Made by a program: the position numbers and the translations under genes
Part shown: one piece after another, positions 43,788-53,208 of the stretch
Numbering within the stretch: the first letter of the stretch is position 1
Layout: every line of letters begins with the position of its first letter
Notes under the pieces: generated by a model
Told to the model about the DNA's origin: nothing
The model's input: the letters and a program-made list of their open reading frames with translations, nothing else
Databases searched by the model: none
Source of the DNA: Euborellia annulipes
Taxonomy: Eukaryota > Arthropoda > Insecta > Dermaptera > Anisolabididae
DNA: 64,000 nt
Direction: 5' to 3'
Assembly: GCA_023213315.1 (NCBI GenBank)
Contig: JAKCPI010009314.1
Location: 1-64,000 of the forward strand

Positions 43788-43801
43788 CTGACCCCAAATA
43801 G
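43788..43801 (+). CDS. Candidate terminal coding exon D
   Basis: After the acceptor TTGTTTTTTTTCAG, reading in phase 1 from the microexon gives A-D-P-K and stop TAG (43799-43801). AATAAA hexamers follow within 100 bases (about 43876 and 43890). Short exons carry little information, so this is tentative. Confidence 0.35.
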
Positions 43802-43899
43802 AATTAGCTCTTTTTTAAAATCAATCAATAATTAATTTTTTTTTAATAGATAATTTTCATGATTAATCGTTTTAATTAATAAATTATTAATAAAATAAT

Positions 43900-45080
43900 T
43901 TTCAATTTTAATTAATTTGCATTTTAAAATTTTAATTTCTAATTTCTTAATTAATTTGGATTTCATTAAAAAAGTTTTCAAAAATTTGATATAAATTTTT
44001 ATAAAAAATTTTTTGCTAAAAATTCAACTTAATTTTTTTTTAATTTCAATAACAATTGGATTAGACTTCCTCCCCAGCTGCATCGGGAGAGAGGATGCCT
44101 CTCTCTCCTGCTTCGGGGGACATCATCAACTTGGTACCTAGAACTTAAGGTGTGATTTATATTGGAATACAAATTTAAATGTATTCCCTTTTCGAACTAT
44201 AATTTGAAAATTCATTTTCACACCTTAAATTGTAGTTTAATAGTTTAAATATAGAGGGGTGGAGGGATGCACCATGCCAACGAGAGGGATTTTATTTTTG
44301 AACCTGCAGCTATGTCTCATGAAGCTAATAGTGGAGAAATCAACGAGAATATTCTTCAATTTAGGCCTCTGTTGGAGATTCGTCGTTGTTATTAGCTTCA
44401 GGTGCATTCTCTATTCTTTAGGTAGTTCGTTTTGTTAGGTTCTCTTGGTTAGGATCCACCAGAGAGGTAAAATGAATTTATTCTCGTTGATTTCCAAGAA
44501 CGATTCATAAGGAGATGCGGTCAGATCTGATTGTAAGATTGAAGCCCAGGTTCTCAAGTGTTCTTGTGTTTGCGAAAAGACGTCTTTATAAGACGCAAAG
44601 GAGGTCTGATATGTTTTTGCATCTTTGAGGTTTGGTTTGAGGTGGCTCTATGGGTAAACGAGAGTCAGGGAGGGATGTCGTTTTTCCAGGGCTAGCCTGG
44701 ATGTAAATAACGCAGACCCTTAAGGCCAGGGACAGGCCCGAGGGCCCCGCCGATCTGATGGTGGGGACCGGGTATATGCAATTACAATTCGTTCGCATTT
44801 CTAATTAGGCTAGGTAGGATCTCTTCCAGCCCCCTGGTCTCTCGTTTACTCGCAATCCAAAAAATCACGTTCATTCTCACTGATATGATTTCTACGACTT
44901 AAGGTTTTTCGAATTATAAATCACAATTCTTTTTTGATATTTCGCATACTTTTTTAAATGCAAATAGTAAAAAATTGTACGTGAAGTACATTATTTTTGC
45001 TTGAATTTTCCGAATTTTGTTTTTGTTTTATTTTAAATAAAAAGAAGTCCTCAAGATTAAGTATTACGCGAAAAACAAAA
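43900..45080. other. No confirmed gene; small inverted repeats
   Basis: AGGTGTGATTTA / TTCACACCTTAAA (44148-44232) and CATCGGGAGAGAGG / CCTCTCTCTCCTGC (44082-44114) form short hairpins. GAAATCAACGAGAAT (44337) is mirrored at 44475. GC is raised at 44640-44780 but no exon structure is convincing. Confidence 0.4.
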
Positions 45081-45084
45081 AAAA

Positions 45085-45182
45085 AGTCTTCAAGATTAAT
45101 TTTTAATACAAAAGTAGGTAAGTAAATTTTCATTAAGTGATAAAATCAAAATATGGAAACTAATTTTTTTTTTTTTTTTAGG
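45085..45182 (+). repeat. Direct repeat, copy 1
   Basis: CAAAAGTA.GTAAGTA followed by TTTTCATTAAGTGATAAAAT and ATATGGAAACTAATTTTT. The same string, nearly unchanged, is at 45693-45803, giving a roughly 610-bp spacing. Confidence 0.8.
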
Positions 45183-45692
45183 TAAATTTATTTTGGAGAG
45201 GATTGGTGGGCTATGAGGGGAGGAGGAGGCCCAAAAAAACAATCCTACGCTTTTTCGGATTATAAGTAAATTTCATATACAAGAGTTATTAAAATTAAAA
45301 TGAGCTTAACTTTCAAAAATTCAAATTTTATATTTTTCAGATGACTTGAATTTTCTTGACGTTCTTCTTTTCATTTTGGTTAAATACTATAAAAACATAA
45401 ACTTATTTAATAATACAAATGAAGGAAACATTTTGCCTTAAGAGTATCATTATCACCAACTCATCGAATTTTGTTCTTTTGGAGCTTCTAATATACACAG
45501 TAAGTAAATACAAATTAAAGGCACATTTTTGAAATTTGCCCTTTTAGAGTTAGGTACGCTACTGTTTATTTGAACTTGCGGTGGGGGACCAAATTTGATA
45601 ATTTTTTCTGCATTTATTTCTTACAATCGCGAACTCATTTTTACTTTTTTATAATATATTTTATAATGTGTAAGTGAAGTGTAAATAAAAAA

Positions 45693-45803
45693 ATGAAGTC
45701 TTTAAGAAGATTAATTTTGAAAGCACAAAATTTCAAAAGTAAGTAGATTTTCATTAAGTGATAAAATCAAAATATGGAAACTAATATATTTTTTTTTTTT
45801 AGG
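45693..45803 (+). repeat. Direct repeat, copy 2
   Basis: Second copy of the segment at 45085-45182; surrounding sequence is only loosely alike. Confidence 0.8.
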
Positions 45804-45943
45804 TTAAGGTGATCTATAATAATTGATAAAATCTTCAAACTTATTTTTTGCGGAACACTTTCTAAATACCCTCGAAACACAGGTTGGGAAGCACTACTCT
45901 GAATGTTTAATTAAATTCTCATCTAATTATAGATAAAAAAATA

Positions 45944-46058
45944 AATAAATAACACTAGGTTAAGTTTCAAAATGTTTTTATTTTTAGCTTTATGCAAGTC
46001 ATAGGTCTGAAGATGATGTTGAAACTTTACCTAGTTTTATTTATTTATTTATAATAAG
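45944..46058. repeat. Fold-back with degenerate hammerhead motif
   Basis: ACTAGGTTAAGTTTCAA is mirrored by TTGAAACTTTACCTAGT. In the right arm, TAGGT-CTGAAGA (46002-46013) ... GAAAC (46021-46025) ... ACCTA (46029-46033) keep a 5-bp stem I and the core, but GTH is changed to TTT. Confidence 0.65.
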
Positions 46059-46269
46059 ATGAAAATTTAATTAAATTTAAGAATGTTTCAACTAGTGCCA
46101 ACGGTGAATTCTTTGGATTATATCAAAAATGGTATTTATTTATTTTTTTACTTGATGAAAATAGAGTTAAGTTTGTGTTTTTTATTTCTAGAAAGTAGGC
46201 CTAATAGGCTAGAAAATAAATAAATTGAATTTAAATAAAAACTACTTTTTAACTCTACAGAGAACAAAC

Positions 46270-46785
46270 AATAAGAGTATCTTCTTCTCTCCTCGCCTTG
46301 TCCCGCGATGCGGGGTCGGCGGACCTCACTCTTTCCCTCCAACCCTATCATACGACTGGAAGAAATAGGACAGGCCGGCCCGTCTCACGGTCTGACGCCT
46401 GTTGGAAAGAGGACGGAAGAGACAGACATACAAAGAACTGAAGGACTGCCTGCCCCAGCTCGGGCAGCTCGTGGTTGCCATCCACGTACCCACAAGATGT
46501 GGGCCCCTGAGCTATAATAATTACAATAAAAATATTTATGACTTTCTTTTCTGGTTTTGCTCAGGGGCCCACATCTTGTAGGTACGTGGATGGCAACCAC
46601 GAGCTGCCCGAGCTGGGGTCCTTCAGTTCTTTGTATGTCTATCTCTTCCTTCCTCTTTTCAACAGGCGTCAGACCGTGCAACGGGCCGGCCTGTCTTATT
46701 TCTTCCGCGCATGATAGGGAAAAGTGAGATCCGCCGACCCCGCATCGCGGGAATAAGGCGAGGACAGAAGAAGATACCTTTCTCT
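46270..46785. repeat. Dispersed repeat C, palindromic copy (about 515 bp)
   Basis: The two halves are inverse copies: CCCGCGATGCGGGGTCGGCG ... GGGCAGCTCGTGGTTGCCATCC ... and back. The centre (46515-46550) is unpaired. GC-rich; frames crossing it on both strands reflect the palindrome. Related pieces lie at 13195-14070, 51365-51515 and 57555-57745. Confidence 0.9.
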
Positions 46786-46799
46786 TCTGGTTAGGTTAA

Positions 46800-47430
46800 A
46801 TTCATTAATTATTAAGCACAACTTTTCTCTCTACCATCTCCGAGAAATTTATTCCAAAAAAAAAAAAAAAAATTTTATTATTAAAACTTGTTCTCCCGCC
46901 CTCTCGCTATATAATTTTAATTTTATTTATATTTATTCAATTCGAATTTATAGTTTTAAACGTTTGATGGGTCATCAAACAAAAACTTAACCATTTATTT
47001 TATTTATTCATTTAGAAAAGTTTCTGATTTGATAAAAATAATTTATTCAAATGGATTCCTGCATTGTAAATAAGAGTAGAGCTTAGAGCTCGCTTATCAT
47101 TGTTAGCCTTTTAAACTATAATTAAGTTAAGGTCAGAGGAAAAGAGAGAGGCTCTTATTTTACCAACGCTTAGTCTTTACTTTGAGTGAAATAACGATCT
47201 ATTAAAAACAATTATAATACACGTGCTTTTGTTAAGCTACGCAAATGATCTATATAAAAAATAATTTGATGTGCAAATAACATTATGCCCTTAAAATAAA
47301 ATAAGGTGTTTTTTATCTAACCAATCAACAACGTCTTTCTACTCATGAAAATATCTTTAAAAAGATTGGATAAATGGAACTGGGTGGAACTAGTCAGGAT
47401 TAGTTCATTAGCTGGGTGTTTAATCAGCTG
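46800..47430. other. No gene seen
   Basis: AT-rich sequence with a long A tract at 46856-46873. Confidence 0.4.
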
Positions 47431-47431
47431 C

Positions 47432-47560
47432 AAAGCCCGCCTTTGGCGAATAATTGCAAAATTTTAAAGTTTTAAATTTCCCTCTTTGACTCCATCCATC
47501 TCTGGCTTCTCTAGCCAATCAGCGTAGAGTTCTAACAGCTCACATACACCGGAAATGAAT
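47432..47560. repeat. Dispersed repeat D, copy 3
   Basis: AAAGCCCGCCTTTGGCG start, then the shared TGCAAAATTTTAAAGTTTTA run, then CTCTAGCCAATCAGCG. Confidence 0.6.
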
Positions 47561-47765
47561 GCCTAGGGTAATGATTATTTTTAATTAGAAATAAATTTAT
47601 CAATTTCTGTGACAGAATTAAGCTTTATTTCTTAACTGGAAAACTTATTATGACTCAAACTCGTAGATAAGTGATGAAATGGGAGTCCAAATCCCCCCCC
47701 CAAAAAAAAAAAAAAATTCTCTGACTACTGCCCTGTTTAATATACAATATAATCAAACTAAAATA

Positions 47766-48065
47766 CAGGGGCACCTTGCTTATCGAGTATAATTTGTTAC
47801 AGAATCATACTCGTTATGCGAAACATTAACATTCTCATAACATTCGCATGACACAGACCAATGTAACATGCGCACAATCCGGAACTTCCCCTCTCCTTGC
47901 CACTCGTTTTGCGAAACGTCGATCGTTAAGCGAGTCATTCTTTTACAATTTGCTAGTTATGGAGTTTTGCTAATTATGGAAATGGTAGTTTTGGTAGTTA
48001 TGGTAGTTTTGCTAGTTATGGAAATTACTCGTTATGAGAGGTGCTCGCTAAGCGAAGTTCTACTG
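47766..48065. mobile_element. pogo/Tigger-like MITE, 300 bp
   Basis: The left end CAGGGGCACCTTGCTTATCG and the right end read inverted CAGTAGAACTTCGCTTAGCG are alike and flanked by TA. The interior has TAGTTATGGTAGTTTTG tandem words and CGTTATGCGAAAC / TTTTGCGAAAC. Confidence 0.75.
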
Positions 48066-48579
48066 TATTTGATTGTTAGGAATTCATTGTGGTATGCTAC
48101 TCTGGCATTCGCAAATATTTTTTACTTTCTTTTACCTCTATATATGTTAATATATAGAGAGATTGGATTTATGTCCGAAATAGGGTTGGTAGATTCGGAG
48201 GCTGAATCGATTTTCGATTTTCGATTTTTAAAATCGAAACCAAATAATCGATTTTTAAAAAAATCGATTTTTGCCTTAAAAAATCGATTTTAATCGATTT
48301 TCGATTTTTCTTACAAAAGATTTTTCGCTATGCTCATAAGTTTATTTTAAGGTTCTGCTTACGATTTTCAAGCGGTTTATAGAACAAAAAAATAGAACGT
48401 TGCATTACTGATGCCCAAATCAATTTATTCAGTCTTTATAACTTCTTTAAAGACCAACACATTGTATATGTTGTCTTTGTATATGGTATAACATATTTAG
48501 TCTTTATAACTTAAGTTTTAACGTTATAGCGTAAGTTTTAACAAACCAAGAGAACCAAACATCAGCTTCTATATTTCTT

Positions 48580-49390
48580 AAAAAATCTGGTGGGACTCGT
48601 CGAAGAGCACAACTTTCTCTTCAGTAAGCGAAAGTTGTGTTCTGTGCTTGTCACACCAGATTTTTGTGTCGACATATATTTAGGTTCCCACAGTAAGCTA
48701 AAGGTACATTTGAATTCAAGATTTTTTTTTTAAACACACACTTTTTTTCTCATTCCCACTCACACTCACACACACATTCCCAGGCTTTTCGGCAACTCAG
48801 ACCGTATAAGACGTTTACGATATCCGTTATTGATTAATATACTCGTACATATTAAGGGTCCAGGCATTCTTATTTAAGCCATTTGCTATCCAAATGGCTT
48901 AAATAAAATCATCGGACTGCCTGGGGTCCGAACCCGCGACTTTTGGTATACGAGGTTAGCATGCTAATCTCTACACCAAACCCCGAGGGCTGAATTCAAG
49001 ATTAAAATTTATAATAATGGGGAAATATTTATATTTTGTTACCATTGCAACCAATTCTCCTATCTTTCCTATGAAATACAAGATTAAAGTGTACTTCAAA
49101 ATGAGAATATACATTTTAAAGAGCATTTAAAAAATAATTGATTTTTGAATTTTAATCAAAATCGTTGGGGCTATTTTTAAGAAAATCAAAAAAACCTGAA
49201 AAACTACCTCAGTAAAGTACTAGTATTTTTTGACCGATTTTAATTAACGGCTTATTTTCTCGCTCCAGGGGGGGGGGGGGGGGGGGGTATCTAACATAAA
49301 TATAAAATTCCAACCTCAGCTCAATTCCTTCAAGCTTAAAATTGAACACAGACAGACCATGTCGCAAAAACTTTCCAAACCACTTTCTTG
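48580..49390 (-). mobile_element. Element A inside the hAT-like element
   Basis: Right hairpin at 48585-48663, SINE interruption 48724-48990, then the standard middle through CATGTCGCAAAAACTTTCC. The left hairpin is lost. Confidence 0.85.
48724..48990 (-). mobile_element. tRNA-derived SINE with 13-bp duplication
   Basis: Minus-strand copy of subtype 2: tail with GTTGCCGAAAAGCC at the left, TTTAAGCCATTTGC hairpin, GGGTTCGGACCCC B box, GCCCTCGGGGTTTGG start at the right. TGAATTCAAGATT is repeated exactly at 48711-48723 and 48991-49003. Confidence 0.93.
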
Positions 49391-49588
49391 GAAAATCGAA
49401 AATCGAAAATCGGCCGTCAAAAATCGATTTTTTCGATTTTTTCAAAACACTGAATCGATTTCGATTTTAATCGAAAATCGAAGCTCAAAATCGATTTTCG
49501 ATTAAAATCGAAATCGATTCGACCAACCCTAGTCCGAAATTCGATGTCGAGATTTTGATGGATACACGTTTTAAGGTCCCCTGAATCT

Positions 49589-50147
49589 AAAAAATCTGGT
49601 GTGACTGGCGCACAGCACACAACTTTCTCTTACCTTCGGTAATCGAAAGTTGTGTACTGTGCTTGTCACACCAGATTTTTCGTGTCGAAATATATTTAGT
49701 TCCCGACAGTAGGGAATATTTGAATTCAGATGTAAAATTTATAAGTATGGGAAAATATTTATATTTTGTTACCATGGCAACCATTTCTCCTATCCTTCCC
49801 TATGAAATACAAGAGTAAAGTGGTCTTCAGAAGATTTCAATCGCAAAATGAGAATATACATTTTAAAGAGCATCTAAAAAATAATTGATTTTTGAATTTA
49901 AAAAAAAATCGTTGGAGCAAATTTTGAGAAAATCGAAAAAAACTGAAAAAGTACATCAGTAAAGTACTAGTAATCTTTGGCCGATTTTGATTAAAAGCTT
50001 ATTTTTCCGGTCCCGGGGGTGTTTAACTTAAATATAAAATTTCAACCTCATAGCTCAATTCCTTCATGCTTAAAATTGAACACACACACACACACACACA
50101 CCCACCCACCCACACACAGACAGACCATGTCGCGAAAACCACTTTTT
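49589..50147 (-). mobile_element. Element A copy
   Basis: Minus-strand copy from the right hairpin to CGCGAAAACCACTTTTT, with (AC)n at 50079-50118. It meets the next copy head to head. Confidence 0.88.
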
Positions 50148-50809
50148 ACTTTCTCTTACCTATGTATATATGTAATATATATATAGAGAGAAAGTATTGG
50201 ATTCATGTCAAAAATTCGATGTCGAGATTTTGATGGATCTTCACGTTTTGAGGTCCCCTGAATCCAAAAAAGTGGTTTTTGCGACATGGTCTGTCTGTGT
50301 GTGTGTGTGTCTGTGTGTGTTCAATTTTAAGCATGAAGGAATTGAGCTAGGAGGTTGAAATTTTATATTTAAGTTAAACACCCCCGGGACCGGAAAAATA
50401 AGCTTTTAATCAAAATCGGCCAAAGAGTACTAGTACTTTACTGATGTACTCTTTCAGTTTTTTTCGATTTTCTCAAAATTCGCTCTAACGATTTTGATTA
50501 AAATTCAAAAATCAATTATTTTTTAGATGCTCTTTCAAATGTATATTCTCGTTTTGCCCTCAAAATTGTTTGAAGCACACTTTACTCTTGTGCTTCATAG
50601 AGAAGATAGGAGAAATGGTTGCCATGGTAACAAAATATAAATATTTTCCCATACTTATAAATTTTACATCTGAATTCAAATATTCCCTACTGCCGGGAAC
50701 TAAATACATGTCGACACAAAAAATCTGGTGTGACAAGCACAGTTCACAACTTTCGATTACCGAAGGTAAGAGAAAGTTGTGTGCTGTGCGCCAGTCACAC
50801 CAGATTTTT
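50148..50809 (+). mobile_element. Element A, complete copy
   Basis: Left hairpin ACTTTCTCTTACCTATG...AGAGAAAGT, (TG)n at 50296-50320, CCATGGTAAC box, right hairpin ending GTCACACCAGATTTTT. A good reference copy. Confidence 0.93.
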
Positions 50810-50949
50810 ACTTTCTCGTACCCTATATATGAAATATATAGAGAGAGAAAGTATTGCGATCATGTCAAAAATTCGATGTCGAGATTTTTGATGGATATAC
50901 ATGTTTTGAGGTCCCCTGAGTCCAAAAAAGTGGGTCCCGCAAATTGGTC

Positions 50950-50990
<41 letters not shown>

Positions 50991-51358
50991 TGTGTGTGTG
51001 GACAGATTTTTAGCATGAAGGAGTTGAGCTAGCGGATTGAAATTTTATATTTAACTTAGGTACCTTTGAAGAATCTCAAAATAAGCTTTTGAACAAAATC
51101 GGCCAAAAAGTACTAGTACTTTACTGATGTACTTTTTCAGTTTTTTTCGATTTTCTCAAAATTCCCTCCAAGGATTTTTTTTAAAATTCAAAAAATCAAT
51201 TATTTTTTAGATGCTCTTTAAAATGTATATTCTCATTTTGCCGTTGAAATCTTCTGAAGACCACTTTACTCTTGTTCTTCATAGGAAAGATAGGAGAAAT
51301 GGTTGCCATGGTATCAAAATATAAATATTTTCCCATACTTAAAAATTTTACATCTTGA
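50810..51358 (+). mobile_element. Element A copy in tandem (3' truncated)
   Basis: Begins at the base after the preceding copy (ACTTTCTCGTACCC), carries a long (TG)n at 50951-51000, and stops at TTTTACATCTTGA before the right hairpin. Confidence 0.9.
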
Positions 51359-51364
51359 TGCTGC

Positions 51365-51515
51365 CATTTCTTCCTTTCCTTTATGTCAGCCTTTTTTCAC
51401 TTTTTTCATATCAAGTGTCAGGCCGTGAGGCTGCTTTTCTCTCGGTCTCATTTCTTTTTAAATTAATTTTGCAGACCCCCAAAGGGATAAGGCCAAGATA
51501 GAAGAAGATTTATAT
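51365..51515. repeat. Dispersed repeat C, fragment
   Basis: TGTCAGGCCGTGAGGCTGC, GCAGACCCCCAAAGGGATAAG and GAAGAAG match the right half of repeat C loosely. Confidence 0.5.
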
Positions 51516-51519
51516 AGCC

Positions 51520-52030
51520 TAAAACCTATAAGGTCCAGAGAAAAAGTACAGCAGAATCGGCCTGTCTGTTTTAAAAGATAGTTAAATAATTTATTATCAA
51601 ATAGCAGAATATGATCCAGGCATATTTATTTATATCACTTGGTATTTAAATAAATTTTCTTCTAACACCCATAACCACCGAAAGGCTGTCCGGGGCTAAA
51701 TATCAATATGGGTTCCACCTCCCAAAAAGTTTGACTTTATAATTCGAAGAGAAGTTGCTGTTGATGTTATGGAATGGAAAAGACTAAGTACAGGTGCAGC
51801 AAATGATTTTTATTTATTTATTTTTTAAAATATTTAATATTTAGATGAAATCTTTTCCCCCAGTTCTGTAGATCCCCCCCCCCCCCTTTCGCCCCTCTAC
51901 CCACACTCCTTGCTTTTCAAGATTATTTTTTAAAAACAAACAAAAGATGAGTTTGATTCTTAAATAAAAAATTTTTCACACGAATCTTTAACACTTTATA
52001 ATCAAATGTTTTGTTTTCACTCACTGACAC
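51520..52030. other. No confirmed gene
   Basis: AT-rich; would be the first intron of the minus-strand transcript predicted at 52036-52125. Confidence 0.3.
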
Positions 52031-52035
52031 ACTCA

Positions 52036-52125
52036 CCTTTAAAAGTTTGGCACTATATTTGAGATTACACTCGATCACTCACTGACTGTTAGCCAACTGG
52101 CAGCCCAAGCTTTTATATAGAGATA
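52036..52125 (-). promoter_or_regulatory. Candidate TATA/Inr core promoter and first exon
   Basis: On the minus strand a TATATAAAAG box (52119-52110) is followed about 30 bases later by an initiator-like ACAGTCAGT (52089-52081). The presumed exon (about 52087-52037) has no ATG and ends in AAAG followed by the consensus donor GTGAGTGTG. This is the layout of many short arthropod genes with a non-coding first exon. The upstream region (52130-52300) is unusually GC-rich for this window. No acceptor or coding exon could be assigned downstream, so the gene product is unknown. Confidence 0.5.
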
Positions 52126-52129
52126 TTCT

Positions 52130-52300
52130 TCGAGAGGCAAGACTCAGGACACAAGGCCGAGGATCGCAAAAGACGGCCAAGGCTCCCTGGAGCCCCCGCC
52201 TGCTCGGGAGGCTGGATCCTCCACTTCCTGGACCCTTCATCTGCCCTGTATAGACAGACACACATTCACACACCCCCTATGTCTGAACCTCCAGGCCAAT
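52130..52300. other. GC-rich upstream region of the candidate promoter
   Basis: CAAGACTCAGGACACAAGGC ... GGAGCCCCCGCCTGCTCGGG. No repeat copy elsewhere in the window was noticed. An open frame on the minus strand here ends in the TATA region and is probably chance. Confidence 0.3.
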
Positions 52301-53208
52301 AAGAAACAAGTTACCTTGCTACTTGACCGACTTCTTATCGAGTTATTGCACCAGCCGATGAAATAGTAAACCTTGTACTCTAATCAAAGAAAGTTTTGTT
52401 TTTTTTTTAATATAATTTTTTCAATATATTATAGTGAGTTGTAATAATAAAGTAAAACTATTTTGTAGAGATGATAGAAATAATTATTTAAAAAAATCTG
52501 GTGTGACTGTCGCACAGTACACATCTTTCTCTTACCTTCGATAATCAAAAGTTGTGTTCTGTGCTTATCACACCAGATTTTTTGTGTCGAGATATATTTA
52601 ATTTTCCCGCATATATATTAGAATTGTAAAATTTATAAGTATGGGAAAATATTTATATTTTGTTACCATGGCAACCATTTAGCCCATCTTTCCTATGAAT
52701 TACAAGAGTAAAGTGGTCTTCAGAAGATTTCAATGGCAAAATGAGAATATACATTTTAAGGGGAAAGAGATCTAAAATATAATTGGTTTTTGAATTTTAA
52801 TAAAAATCGTTGGAGCGAATTTTGAGAAAATCGAAAAAAACTGAAAAAGTACATCAGTAAAGTACTGGTACATTTTGGACGATTTTGATCAAAAGCTTAT
52901 TTTCACGCCCTAGGTGGGTGTCTTACTTAACCCTAGAACGCACAAGCTTTTTTGGAAACGCAAAGTCACAAGGAGGGCCTCTCAGGCCCACTATATGTTT
53001 AATAGGTTTTTCAACACATTTTTGAATAATTATATTAATTTTTGTTCATTAATTTATTTTAAAATTTATAAAAATATATAACTAATCAATATTTTATTCA
53101 TAATTTTAAGGTTTTTATTTTAAAAACATCTTTTACATATAATTTTTTTAGTACAATGACCACTTCAAATATTTCTTTTACAGCAGACTTGTTATTTTTG
53201 TTTTCTGT

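Larger units (their letters stand above)
48181..49531. mobile_element. hAT-like element, 1351 bp, with perfect 8-bp duplication
   Basis: Ends TAGGGTTGGTAGATTCG and CGATTCGACCAACCCTA. GTCCGAAA is directly repeated at 48173-48180 and 49532-49539. Next to both ends are arrays of AATCGATTTTCGATTTT words in opposite orientation. The middle was later filled by an element A copy carrying a SINE. Confidence 0.9.
48124..49588 (+). mobile_element. Element A left part, split by a hAT-like element
   Basis: The left hairpin and first bases are at 48124-48180; the copy resumes at 49540-49588 and then stops at CCCCTGAATCT. The gap is the 1.35-kb insertion below. Confidence 0.85.

Noticed and set aside
47868..48293. 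141-codon open frame
   Set aside because: It crosses the pogo-like MITE, the left end of element A and the hAT-like insertion, so it is assembled from unrelated repeats.
50570..51013. The longest open frame in the window (147 codons)
   Set aside because: It spans the end of one element A copy and the start of the next, through hairpins and a (TG)n tract; equivalent pieces occur in other copies in both orientations.
52079..52273. 64-codon minus-strand frame as a gene driven by the candidate promoter
   Set aside because: The frame lies mostly upstream of the TATA box relative to transcription, so it cannot be the product of that promoter.
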